Part shown: positions 54,930-64,000 of the stretch, one piece after another
How the letters are laid out: each line of letters starts with the position of its first letter
Position numbering within the stretch: position 1 is the stretch's first letter
NCBI GenBank assembly: GCA_023053575.1
Contig: JAKZAP010000022.1
Span: forward strand, 18,414,489 to 18,478,488
Reading direction: 5' to 3'
DNA: 64,000 nucleotides
Source of the DNA: Branchinecta lynchi
Lineage: Eukaryota > Arthropoda > Branchiopoda > Anostraca > Branchinectidae
Notes under the pieces: generated by a model
What the model was told of the DNA's origin: nothing
Databases searched by the model: none
The model's input: the letters and a program-made list of their open reading frames with translations, nothing else
Program-made: the position numbers and the translations under genes

Positions 54930-55368
54930 TATAAGGTTTGAAGCCAAGCTGACCATTCATTACGAAAGAAATAGAAAACCGTGATTTTCGGGGTTTTTTC
55001 TTGATCAGCTAATTATCCCTCTAGGATGATGTGCGAGGTATAAATATAAATTCGGATATTTCGGTTGCACGAAAGATAAAATAACGAAAGATAAAATGTG
55101 CCTTTCGTTATTTTATTTTTATCTGCATCCCCACCGTTTTCTTCTGGTTTTTAGTCACATCTCGTCTTATTGTCTGTTGGTTCCGCATCGTTCTCCTGTT
55201 GTGATTGTGGTGGATTTTATGATTTAGTTTTGTTTTGTTTTTCGCTGAGGACGGTTTGCCGGAAGTGCAACCGAAATATCCGAATTTATATTTATCCCTC
55301 GCACATCATCTTAGAGGGATAATTAGCTGATCAAGAAAAAAAACCCGAAAATCACGGTTTTCTATTTC
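54930..55368 (-). mobile_element. Hairpin retroposon family M3, copy with 19-bp target duplication
   Basis: It is flanked by TCTCTAAAGGATTGACGAA at 54911-54929 and 55369-55387, an exact 19-bp duplication. The element has long arms: GAAATAGAAAACCGTGATTT, GATCAGCTAATTATCCCT, GATGATGTGCGAGG and AATTCGGATATTTCGGTTGC, each present in reverse on the right. The unpaired end TATAAGGTTTGAAGCCAAGC-TGACCATTCATT lies at the left (3' end). No ORF. Confidence 0.85.
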
Positions 55369-55419
55369 TCTCTAAAGGATTGACGAAATTTACAACAGCA
55401 TAGAAAAGATAAATTTATA

Positions 55420-55660
55420 TTCAAACGTTTTGTACAAGGTATACGTCAGTTACGATGCTTCGTCAGCAATATTTCGGCCCTTCTTGGCAAGGGTCCTCGT
55501 CAGGCTGTCAATCTTCAGGGTCAACGGTGGGGAAGGAAACAAACCTGTAATAACAAAAGGGCCAAAATATCGCTGATGAAGAATCGTAGCTGACGTATCA
55601 GCTGTAGGCTATACATTATTTCAATATACGTTTCAAAGTCAGCTTGGGCTCAAGGAATAA
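55420..55660 (+). mobile_element. Hairpin retroposon family M2, copy with ~14-bp target duplication
   Basis: The flanks AAGATAAATTTATA (55406-55419) and AAGATAAACTTTTA (55661-55674) differ at two positions. The arms are GTATACGTCAGTTACGATGC, GCAATATTTCGGCCC and reverse partners GGGCCAAAATATCGCTGATG, TCGTAGCTGACGTATC. The right end is GTCAGCTTGGGCTCAAGGAA-TAAT. It lies 32 bp from the M3 copy's right-hand duplication. Confidence 0.75.
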
Positions 55661-55674
55661 TAAGATAAACTTTT

Positions 55675-56296
55675 AAATCCTGTCAACAAATGAAAGCCGA
55701 AACAGATAATATTCAGTAGTTGTAACAAAACAAAGGTATCTTTCGCCTGCAGACACTGAAGTCCCGCGTAGTAAGAGTAGTTTTAATAACAAGCATAGTT
55801 AGGAATCAATCATTAGCACGGCAAAAGCAGTGCTTGCGAAGATGTGCCATTACACCATACAACAAAGTAAACTGAAAAGAGAATTGGAGGGAAACCAGGA
55901 TAAAAGCACAGATTTTGTTACAGTAAATAAGCGAAGCAACAAAACAATAACAAAGAAATAAATAATAAAGTAGAAAATTGTGGTACATCTCGTGAATCTA
56001 TTATTTTGTTAATCTGGCGAAGGTGCCGTTTTCCTGTTTTACTCCCCTCGGCTGGAATGCGATACATGGTTGCGGGCAAACCTTTCCTCTCTTCCTGTGC
56101 TTTACCCTTGATTTAACATTTAACAGGGCTTTAACATTCAAAAAAGGGCCCTCATGATTATTAACGGGGAGGGTAAAGTGCCCTACAGTTACCCACTAAG
56201 AAGGTTCAAGCTGGCTACCCTGGAAGAGAGACGAATCCGCCTTAGCATCTATTTGGGTATTAAAACCCTATCCGTTCCCCGATTACGTAATATTCT
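55675..56296. other. Intron 5 sequence, nothing recognised
   Basis: AT-rich with no supported feature. Confidence 0.3.
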
Positions 56297-56425
56297 CCCC
56301 CCCCCCCCCCCTATTCTCCTATACGTATTAGACCCCAGCGTGGGAAATCTCCCAACTAGCCCCTGTGGCCCTTCTTCGTGAAAGATATAGAAGGAGTTTC
56401 GTTCCAGCATTTGTTGACTTGTACA
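56297..56425 (+). repeat. Repeat T, inverted copy of 53011-53125
   Basis: A C-run, CTATTCTCCTATACGTATTA, GACCCCAGCGTGGGAAATCT, CCCAACTAGCCCCTGTGGCC, and ending GGAGTTTCGTTCCAGCATTT-GTTGACT. It is near-identical to 53011-53125 in reverse. Confidence 0.7.
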
Positions 56426-56875
56426 ATAACCGACAAGTTAGTCCGTTTTAGCGGTTTTTTTTTTTCCTTTGTGACAAGACTATAAACTGTTATGTTATTC
56501 ATCATTGACAAAAGGGTCAAATTCGGCGGTAACGCTGTGACAGCTGCTTTAGAAAAGGAAACAAATTCTGCTCTATTCAGTTGATACCCGTTTCACAGGT
56601 TAGGTCATCGCTGCTAGTCTTACAGAACCTAACCACTGGTTCTGTTGACTGTCGAGCTCGTCGTCAAGAATTCGAACACGCCCGTCTTCGTTCAGAGTTC
56701 AACGCCTGAACCACTATCCAGTTATTAGAAACTACTCAATTTAATTAGCGCTTTTTCCCAGCTAAAAAGTTTAGTGAACGAAGGGAGGAAGCTCTTTGTA
56801 TATCTCGCATTGCCACGAATAACATAGGCTTATAACGGGAGCTTGATCGGCGACGCGACAGATTTTTGCAGGTTA
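56426..56875. other. Intron 5 sequence, nothing recognised
   Basis: No supported feature. Confidence 0.3.
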
Positions 56876-57312
56876 GGTTAGGTTATTCTTTATTTTACAC
56901 AAAATCACATTAAACAACTTGTAACAAAAAAACATAAGAACTAAACGATACATCTTCAGATAAACCAGTCACCCGAGAACCTGGGCGTCCAGGTTGTCCT
57001 GGGGGTGACCACTAAATGCACAATACCAATCACATAACGTTGTCAGAGTGGAATCAACCTCCAAAAACAAACAAACCAAAACAACTCAACAAAAATAACT
57101 TTCTCTCCTCCACCTGGGCAAAAAAAAATTAATCTATTAATTTAATCTAAAATAATGTGCTAATTTAATATATTTGCTATAAATCATACTTACCATACAT
57201 TTTATTTTTAATCACATTCTTAAACATATTTTCCTTTTCCAGTAATTCCTTTTCTAACCCATTCCACAATCTAATCCCTCTATAAATGATTGAAAACTTA
57301 GACCAGTGCCAA
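56876..57312 (-). pseudogene. LINE 3' fragment with (TAACC)n tail
   Basis: On the minus strand, KFSIIYRGIRLWNGLEKELL then EKENMFKNVIKNKMYGKYDL and a stop. This is the usual last ~40 residues of a CR1/L2-like ORF2 ('G..LWN.L', then an F...L/I K helix). A 3' UTR of about 330 bp ends in CCTAACCTAACC repeats. A G-run lies just upstream at 57321-57336. Confidence 0.6.
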
Positions 57313-57644
57313 GCAACCGATGGGGGGGGGGGGGGGTCTTAGGGCGTGGTTATTTAGGGTATTAATTTCAAAATTCATGCATAACCGCTGGATGCCGGGA
57401 ATTAAAAGTTTCAAGATCTGACGTGCGGGAGAGCTCTGTTGACTGATAAATTGAAGGATGAAGATCCATCAGAACTATCTTGTTTTTTTAGTTAGCATAT
57501 TGAACACTCTGTGAACCTAACATTACATATTTCGGAAGGTGGGCTTAATGGGAAAAAGATGGTTGCCACTGGTTTAGCTTTAGGCTTCAAAGCTACCTGT
57601 GCCCTTTCTGGATTGTGTCCCTGTAAGGGAAGCTGAGCAATCTA

Positions 57645-57855
57645 TAAGTAAGTAATTTATTTATAACCCGCCATTTTTGAAAAGCGAAAAAAGTTAAAGA
57701 GAGAATTAAAAGACAAAAAAGACACACACAAAAAACTAAATTTTCAATGTTCAGACAATAACGTCGTGCACTGGTTGGGCCCAGTGCTCGAATGACTTCA
57801 GAAACGTTATTAAGCTTGTATAAATAAAATAAATAAATATACCCGAATTTGAAAA
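57645..57855 (-). mobile_element. Retroposon fragment with shared 3' end and TTACTTAC tail
   Basis: In reverse it runs NNVSEVIRALGPTSARR coding-like, then a T-rich stretch, and ends TTCGCTTTTCAAAAATGGCG-GGTTATAAATAAATTACTTA-CTTA. The 3' end is shared with 51390-51490 and 53118-53345. Confidence 0.5.
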
Positions 57856-57859
57856 TCAA

Positions 57860-58312
57860 TAAGTGCCTATACCATAGTCGCGTTTCTGCCTGTACTGGGT
57901 GGGTAGATATGGCTCTTCAGAGACAAAGTGGTAAAATTAGACATTTCGTCTGTATTTATATCCTTCGAAGGCGTCAAATCCCTAGGAGCATCGCATCAGG
58001 CTTGAATCTTAGATTACTCCGAAGTGCAATTGAAGGTAATTTAAGGCCATTGCATAAAGGAGGAAGGCAAAGACGGAACTCTAGGATGTGCTGCTCAGGT
58101 TTTCTCCTCCAACGATGGAATGCCAACACATTGCTAATAGTCATCATCTACTGCGTGAAGAAAATCTCGCGTCATCGAGCTCTTGCTAACACTATTTATA
58201 AATAAAGGAAATTTTACAGGTCTTCAGTTCTGCTTTAAACAATGTTTAATAGGAAGGAACTGTCATTACGATGGCCGCGTGGCTGGGGTTTGTGGTCTGT
58301 GGACAGAATATA
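57860..58312. other. Intron 5 sequence, nothing recognised
   Basis: No supported feature; the frame at 57849-58205 has no recognised content. Confidence 0.3.
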
Positions 58313-58566
58313 AGGGCGATCTCTTGGATTCGCTTTCCGAAAAGCAAAGCGAGAATCTGCCGAGTGGAAGAACAAACGGAAAGTCGTTGCTCCTCAGTTG
58401 CACCTTTACAACTTCTCGGGGACTTGCCGAAATACTTTCCACTCGCGAAGTGGATTCGCTTTCCAAGTACTGGCTGCTCTGGAAAGCGACGCGAGTTTTA
58501 GCTGAAGTCGCTAAAACAGCCGGCGCAGAAGCTCGCGGAGCTTTCCAGACCGCCAGAATCGCCCTA
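58313..58566 (-). mobile_element. Inverted-repeat element M4 (AGGGCGAT), compact copy
   Basis: The ends AGGGCGATCTCTTGGATTCG and CCAGACCGCCAGAATCGCCC-T pair as ~9-bp termini, with GGAAAGCG/CGCTTTCC boxes inside. It is flanked by ATA on both sides (possible 3-bp duplication). The 128-codon frame across it is a product of the element. Confidence 0.7.
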
Positions 58567-58980
58567 TAATCTGCCACCATAGAGTTGTGTTTTCAGCAAT
58601 CAGCGTGATGGACTCGAATCCTAACACGTTGCGCTGTCACCCATTTTCAGCGCCCGTGTTTCGCATAAGAGAACCTGGCACAGGATTTGATACTCTACCG
58701 AGTCCGTTTGTGTTTGGATCCGGTATTGAACTCGAAAGAAACACGGGAGCTAAAAACGCTTGAAGCCGCAGAACACGGATCCCGTGTTAGGATGCGCACT
58801 GGATGCGCTCCGTTAAAACGACTTGTGACGAACACGGTTTGAGAATCGCGAGCCTGAAAACGCAACTTAGATGTCTATACCCCAGGGTAGGCTATATCAG
58901 GAAACCCGAAAGACAAGGGAGAAAAAACACAGGGATTATTCGTAACGGAGTGCAACTGATGCCGTGTTTTTGCTTTACAG
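58567..58980. other. End of intron 5
   Basis: Unique-looking, ending in the acceptor TTTTTGCTTTACAG. Confidence 0.4.
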
Positions 58981-59174
58981 TTTGATTTATCGGAGTTACA
59001 CATTGGATTGTTCTACAGCCTGAGGGATCTAGTAAACTTTGTTGGAACTCCATTGTGGGCTGTAACTTGTGATCATACCCGTGTAAAACCGAAAATTTGG
59101 ATCCTCTTGGCTACCTTTTTCGCAGCTGTATCCATCGTAATACTTGGCGTTTTCCCTCTTGGTGGTGTAGCCAT
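58981..59174 (+). CDS. MFS transporter (SLC18B1-like), exon 6 (last seen): TM8-TM9
   Basis: It starts in phase 0 as exon 5 requires and gives 64 codons plus two bases to a GTGAGT donor at 59175. The peptide FDLSELHIGLFYSLRDLVNF then VGTPLWAVTCDHTRVKPKIW and ILLATFFAAVSIVILGVFPL GGVA follows the SLC18/MFS second-half pattern: '(F/L).L....GL.F', TM8, 'P.WG...D' loop with a basic end (a degenerate motif A, here PLWAVTCDHTRVK), TM9. Helices 10-12 are not found before 64000, so the gene continues outside the window. The intron after it holds an M6 element and the nearly intact LINE. Confidence 0.85.
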
Positions 59175-59593
59175 GTGAGTATGTTTACATTTGTTCAGTG
59201 TAGGTGTTTAAACATGTTGTTGTTGTTTATAGTTGCATTTTTGCAGATACCATGGTATCTGATACCACGGTCTGAAGTCGTCTTTGCAGTTATCGTGGTG
59301 TCCGATACCACGGTCGAAAGGTGTGGTTGCAGTTATCGTGGTATCTGGCCAGTTATCGTGGTATCTGATATTCAGATACCACGGTCCGACCGTGGTATCT
59401 GAAAAAAAATCACTTTCATCAATTTTTCTCAAATTGGGGGGAAACAAGTTTGGCACTTAGTGATCTGACTGAAAATTAGTTTTCTTTTGCGATGACCTCG
59501 AAACGCAGAATTTTGGCAATTGTCGTTTTTGCAGAGCAATCGTATATCAGACACCACCCTAACTGCAAAAACGACTAATTGCATATCCAGTTA

Positions 59594-62353
59594 GTTGAGC
59601 CGGGGTTGCACTCTCACAACGAAGAAAATCAATACAAGTCAACTACACCACATGCAACAAGAAATGGTTCCTACCCGAGGTTTCTGCAAAATAAACCAGT
59701 TCTACACCGTGCAACATATAGTTTCCCCAGCATCATACTTTCTAACGTCCGGTCAGTGTGCAATAAAACCGAAGAGCTAAGCCAAATGTTAACTGATCAT
59801 GCAGTAGATGTGGCGTGCCTCACTGAAACTTGGGCAGAAAATTCAGACGTTCTACAAATAGATGGATATGATTGCATGATTTCCCCGAGAGTTGACGCCT
59901 CCGGCAACCCAGTAAAGCATGGAGGACGTGTTGGATTTGTCTGTAGAAGTCAAATTCCCAAACGCATTGTCACTCCACCGGTGGAAAAAGACTTTCGCTT
60001 AGAAGTCTTATGGGTCTGGACGAAGCCGCGGCACCTGCCTAAAACCGTGTCATCGCTCATATTCGGTATAGTCTATTATCCACCGAAAGGTCCATTTAGG
60101 AAACAGCTCATGGAGTACTTGCAGTTCAGCATTGACTACTTCAGAAGCAAATTCCCTTATGCTGGATTCGTAATCTGTGGCGATTTTAATGATATCGTAC
60201 CCAAATGGATTGAAAAATCGATATCACTTCAGCAGGTCGTCAAAATTCCCACGCGTGAAAGTAAAACTTTGGACCTAATATTCACGTCAACGAGTGACTT
60301 CTACAACGACCCAACTGCGCTTCCCGCCCTGGGGATGAGCGACCATATAACAGTTCTATGGAAGCCACATCAAAATACACCGATACCCCCAAAGAAAAAA
60401 ATCACATATAGACCAACCTCAGACAAACAAACAACAGAACTAAAGCAAAAGCTAACTACACACAACTGGAGCAATCTCTACGGTCAGTCAAATGCTGATA
60501 TGATGGCCAATGCATTTTGCACGACTATCAACGAAATATACAATGAAGTGTTTCCTGAGAAAACAATCCTTGTTAAAAATATCACGAAACCGTGGGTAAC
60601 AAGCGAGATTAAGAGCTTAATTCGGGAAAGAGATGGTCTCTTCCAAACAGGCGATATAACGAATGCAAAGAAGCTCCGCAACATCATCACGAAGAAGCTG
60701 AAACGATCAAGAAAGGATTATGGCAAAAAATCTGTAGGAAAATTACTGTCCACCCACCCTCGTAAATTTCACTCTTCTGTTCAACAGCTATTAGGGCGCG
60801 ACAGGAAACACCTGGAAATTCTGGATGAAAAAGGTGATGCGATAACTGCCGAGAGCATAAACAAGCACTTTGCGGACATCTGCACTCAATATCCCGGGCT
60901 CACTTCAATGCCTGAATTACCACCACTCACAGAAATACCCATAATAAAACCAGCCGAAGTTTCAGACGTCCTATCAAAGCTTGATTCCAGAAAAGCCACA
61001 TATCCCGGTGAGATACCTATTCGGTTCGTGGTACACTGCGCAAACGAGCTGGCAACACCACTGACAGCGGTTTTCAATCAATCTCTGATAGAAGGTGTTT
61101 TCCCGAAGCACTTCAAACTGGCATATATTACTCCGATCCCCAAAAAGAAAAACGCTACATCTGTAAAGGATCTGAGACCCATCTCAAAAACTTCGGTATT
61201 CTCCAAAGTTTTTGAGCAATTTATTTATGACTGGCTTTACAGTGACATCAAGGATAAGCTTGACCCGAGGCAATACGGGTTTCGCCCAGGTTGTAGTACA
61301 ATACACTATTTGGTAAAATTCTTGCATGACATTCTCTGGCACCTTGAAGAAGAAGGAACATTTGTGGACACAATCATTGCCGACTTTGTTAAAGCGTTTG
61401 ACTATTTGGACCATAACATCGTCGTGACGCAAGCCACCGAAATGGGAGCCAGACAGATCGTCACTCGAATGTTAGCAGAGTTTCTTACAAACAGAACACA
61501 GTGCGTAAAGCTAAGTCACGGCGAAACGTCGTCACTACTTGACATAACGTGTGGCGCAGCGCAGGGTAGCAAAATCGGACCATTAGCCTTCATAATTGTA
61601 ATCAACAAATTGCTAGCTGAGTTCATGCACCGATACAAATATGCTGATGACCTTAATGCCGCCTTACTCAGATCACTGGGGGACCCACCGGGTGTGAACC
61701 CCGTGAAAAATCTCTTGGCAGATATTAATTCTCAGGCAATGGAAGCCAAGCTCACGCTTAGCCTGGAGAAGTCAGTCATCTTCCGAGTCAGCTTTCTGAA
61801 GCGAGAAATTCCCGAAGTTGGAGAAGTTGGGCTAACAATTGCCAAATCTGTTAAAGTGTTGGGGGTGTTCTTTGACAACGACATGCGATGGACTACACAT
61901 ATGGCCTATCTTTATAAAATTGCCAATGAAGCACTTCGGTCTTTCACTCTTCTGAGACGGTTTGGATTTCACAAGAAAAATCTCCTTATATGCTACCTGA
62001 CATACGTCCGTCCACTACTCGAATTTGGATGCCCGGGATGGAATGCTGGGATCACTCAAGAACAAAGCGACCGACTCGAAGTGTTTCAAAAGAGAGCCTG
62101 CAAAATAATTCTTGGATCAAATTACATCGACTACAAAAATAGCCTAACAACACTTCAGTTGGTCACTTTGTCCGAAAGACGCCACCAGTTGGTAATGAAC
62201 TTCGGGATGACGTGCCTAGCAAGTGAGCAGCACCGCGATATTTTACCTGCTTTCATTGCTCCAAGAACTGACAACCCAGCTACCCGGACATCCCAAAAAA
62301 ACGCAGGGAAACAAAAACTAATTGCCCCACCAACTCACTCATCGGACAGATAA
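59594..62353 (+). CDS. LINE ORF2-like protein: AP-type endonuclease + reverse transcriptase
   Basis: The frame is open from 59579 or earlier to the stop at 62351-62353 (about 924 codons). No in-frame ATG precedes the endonuclease; the first is near codon 70, inside it, so the natural start was lost or lies in host sequence. Positions (codons from 59579): endonuclease SIILSNVRSVCNK about 51-63, catalytic CLTET with E83, GDFND 201-205, SDH 254-256. RT motifs: FKLAYITPIPKKK, ADFVKAFDYLDH from 601, CGAAQGSKIGPL (usually GVPQG) and YADD 688-691. The CR1/L2-type C-terminal region is VKVLGVFFDNDMRW, RPLLEFGCPGW, LGSNYIDYKNSL. All catalytic residues that I can place are present. Confidence 0.9.
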   Translation, partial: VEPGLHSHNEENQYKSTTPHATRNGSYPRFLQNKPVLHRATYSFPSIILSNVRSVCNKTEELSQMLTDHAVDVACLTETWAENSDVLQIDGYDCMISPRVDASGNPVKHGGRVGFVCRSQIPKRIVTPPVEKDFRLEVLWVWTKPRHLPKTVSSLIFGIVYYPPKGPFRKQLMEYLQFSIDYFRSKFPYAGFVICGDFNDIVPKWIEKSISLQQVVKIPTRESKTLDLIFTSTSDFYNDPTALPALGMSDHITVLWKPHQNTPIPPKKKITYRPTSDKQTTELKQKLTTHNWSNLYGQSNADMMANAFCTTINEIYNEVFPEKTILVKNITKPWVTSEIKSLIRERDGLFQTGDITNAKKLRNIITKKLKRSRKDYGKKSVGKLLSTHPRKFHSSVQQLLGRDRKHLEILDEKGDAITAESINKHFADICTQYPGLTSMPELPPLTEIPIIKPAEVSDVLSKLDSRKATYPGEIPIRFVVHCANELATPLTAVFNQSLIEGVFPKHFKLAYITPIPKKKNATSVKDLRPISKTSVFSKVFEQFIYDWLYSDIKDKLDPRQYGFRPGCSTIHYLVKFLHDILWHLEEEGTFVDTIIADFVKAFDYLDHNIVVTQATEMGARQIVTRMLAEFLTNRTQCVKLSHGETSSLLDITCGAAQGSKIGPLAFIIVINKLLAEFMHRYKYADDLNAALLRSLGDPPGVNPVKNLLADINSQAMEAKLTLSLEKSVIFRVSFLKREIPEVGEVGLTIAKSVKVLGVFFDNDMRWTTHMAYLYKIANEALRSFTLLRRFGFHKKNLLICYLTYVRPLLEFGCPGWNAGITQEQSDRLEVFQKRACKIILGSNYIDYKNSLTTLQLVTLSERRHQLVMNFGMTCLASEQHRDILPAFIAPRTDNPATRTSQKNAGKQKLIAPPTHSSDR

Positions 62354-62533
62354 CTTAACTCATTTGTGCCATACTTTGTCAAATTTTATAATCAGCTACA
62401 GTGACATTTTGTAAATGCATCATTTAATTGTATATATAATTCGAGTGTATAAATTTGTTGACAATCCTACGCTATTTTTTGTGAAAACATAAATATTAAG
62501 GAAAATAAACATTGATTTGATTTGATTTGATTT
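59594..62533 (+). mobile_element. CR1/L2-like LINE, nearly intact, inserted in element M6
   Basis: It runs from about 59594 (5' truncated; no upstream ORF1 or UTR seen) to a 3' tail of (TTTGA)n at 62513-62533. It carries one uninterrupted EN+RT frame, listed separately, then a 180-bp 3' UTR (62354-62533) with AATAAA-like words. The host sequence on both sides is M6, and the missing part of M6 fits the uninterrupted copy at 54533-54903. The very long intact frame implies recent insertion. Confidence 0.85.
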
Positions 62534-62573
62534 ACCGTGGTAACAGATACCATGGTATCTGCAAAAACGCAAC

Positions 62574-63909
62574 TTTTGTCTCTAACCTGGAAATGACAAG
62601 TTCTTGGTCGATTTACCTTGAACCCCACCATCAGACAAACATGCTTCGTCACAATAACTAATCTACTACACAGAAACCATCAATTAATCTAATACCCTGT
62701 CATACTTTAAAGTTTCTTTAACATATAAAACTAAAATGTCATTAATGATAGTCGTTCAGAAAATGTATAAAACCAAAAATACTAAGAACTAAAATAAAAC
62801 ATTGCTTTTCCTACTTAAAGGACCTGTCTTAGCTATTGTAATAACGCAACCTACTTCCATAATCACTCCATATTTTTCTAAACCCGAGACCCCAATTTCG
62901 TACGGTACATTCTAACCCCTCCAACAGTACCACGCTGATTTTCTGACTTGCCGTGTTTGCTACCTTCGATGTGTATCCCGCTGTCGACGGTTGCCCGCGG
63001 AAAGTTTGTTCATGTAATTATTATAACTTATTATGATTAGAAGTTTTTCCAATAATTTGACGAATACGATTATTTTTTATTTTATATAGCTTCATCTGTT
63101 GACTAAGTAAGTAAGCTATTTGGCACTGTGCCACGATTTGTGCTTGTGTTTTAAGTAAATCAGTCAATCAATCAATCAATCATCAGAAAAATCGGTTATG
63201 TGAATTATTTCCCTGTTTTCGCTATAAGTCAACGGGTCTCGGAAATGGCTTAAAACAGCCAAAATCGTCGGTTATTTGATGAAAGCACAGCCTAGTTTTA
63301 AAGTATTTAAATATTTTAGAATACTGTAAGTTGAAGAGTAAATAATGCGAGGGGAACTCTCTGTACTCATCCAAAACACCTGTAACGGATGTTATAAGGT
63401 CGATACCGTAGAAGAACAGAAACAGCGAGTTGGGTAAAGTAAGAAACTGCAAAATTGCTAGGCATGAAGGGCATGCAGCAGTTGCGGATTTTAATATTTC
63501 GAAAATTGTTGTCGTATAGCCTAGTAAAATAAAATTTCCCTTTCTTCTTTTTTAGGATTATTTATGAATTTTTAGAGTAAGGAACATTAGGAAAAGTCGG
63601 AGGGCTTAGAGGTGTGAAGAAAAACGAAGGAAATTTTCAAATTAAGAGAAAAATAAGGATAGGCTCGAGAGAAATGAAAGGAAAATTTTCATGAAAAAGT
63701 TAAAAGTAGAGATGAATAATAGTTTAGGTGACGCTAATTAGATACGTCGGTCATATTGAGTTATATGTTTAAGCGTAGGCCTAGTCACCTAGCCAAATCA
63801 TTTTGACCTAAGCGAAGGAAAGCATACAACTCGACTTAAAAAAAAAAAAAAAGAATCTGCGACTGGTCAAAACTGCATGTGTCAAGTACGAGTTGTCCAG
63901 TCTTTACAC
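62574..63909. other. Downstream intronic or intergenic sequence
   Basis: No MFS exon for TM10-12 was found here. A (TCAA)n microsatellite lies at about 63160-63182 and an A-run at 63838-63852. Confidence 0.35.
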
Positions 63910-63911
63910 AA

Positions 63912-64000
63912 AGGAAACTGTTGAAAAAGCTGCTGATCTAGGGGGTAAGCATTGTTCCTAGGTTGCTACAGAGGGGGATTGGGGTAGTTTGATGTGCCCA
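63912..64000 (+). mobile_element. TTAA element R, copy 3, right part only (cut by window edge)
   Basis: GGAAACTGTTGAAAAAGCTG then CTGATCTAGGGGGTAAGCAT and GGGATTGGGGTAGTTTGATG, ending at GTGCCCA. This matches 4669-4758 and 20109-20199. Its left part is not present immediately upstream, so this copy is 5' truncated. Its right end should fall about 12 bp beyond the window. Confidence 0.75.

Larger units (their letters stand above)
59232..62573. mobile_element. Inverted-repeat element M6, split by a LINE
   Basis: The left end GTTGCATTTTTGCAGATACC and right end GGTATCTGCAAAAACGCAAC are 20-bp terminal inverted repeats with one mismatch. The interior matches 54533-54903 up to CGACTAATTGCATATCCAGT-TA, and resumes after the LINE with ACCGTGGTAACAGATACC. 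Without the LINE the element is about 400 bp. Confidence 0.75.

Noticed and set aside
58183..58569. 128-codon frame on the plus strand
   Set aside because: It coincides with the inverted-repeat element at 58313-58566; the sister copy at 53.7 kb does not keep the frame.
63556..63580. Possible tiny terminal transporter exon after a strong TTTCTTCTTTTTTAG acceptor, in phase 2
   Set aside because: It would add eight residues and a stop, ending the protein after TM9. An MFS protein needs about three more helices, and short chance fits after a polypyrimidine tract are common.

Overview
The window is repeat-dense nuclear DNA of a metazoan, almost certainly an invertebrate. Evidence: GT-AG introns that keep reading phase, introns of 2.4 to 10 kb, many non-LTR (LINE) retrotransposon fragments with short tandem-repeat tails, hairpin and terminal-inverted-repeat elements, and long G/C homopolymers. 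I see no bacterial operons, rRNA or CRISPR array, and I cannot name the species.

The one convincing host gene is on the plus strand across about 29.95-59.17 kb. Six exons (about 29955-31367, 38183-38256, 40674-40821, 50788-50956, 54348-54505, 58981-59174) join in perfect phase. Together they encode a major facilitator superfamily transporter most like SLC18B1 (vesicular amine/polyamine transporter family). It has a long cysteine-rich N-terminal extension, followed by helices equivalent to TM1-9. The last helices must lie beyond the window. A weaker two-exon gene model lies at 3131-3613 and runs into an inverted-repeat element.

Nearly everything else is mobile or repeated. At least nine LINE copies are present: a nearly intact EN+RT ORF at 59594-62533, and broken copies at 5.6-6.3, 16.7-17.0, 22.9-25.4, 32.1-34.4, 37.5-38.1, 40.0-40.7, 41.2-44.8, 47.3-47.7 and 56.9-57.3 kb. 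Two families of composite elements carry tandem-repeat cores: family P (about 130-bp units, six or more loci) and family Q (units of several hundred bp with G-runs). They resemble tandem-core elements of the pearl/HINE type described in bivalves. There are several inverted-repeat families and one hAT-type element with an exact 8-bp target duplication.

The most unusual material is in three groups. (1) Palindromic hairpin elements (14335, 38307, 54930, 55420 and a split copy at 19421) have 11-19 bp target duplications typical of LINE-type retrotransposition. They share one conserved end and occur in two families. (2) A short element of about 580-630 bp is inserted at TTAA. It carries a ~70-codon ORF whose ATG lies inside its terminal repeat; two full copies and one partial copy are present, and one copy sits inside a hairpin element with a reconstructable TTAA empty site. 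(3) An antisense LINE ends directly against exon 3 of the transporter and appears to supply its splice acceptor. Nested insertions allow relative dating at five loci.
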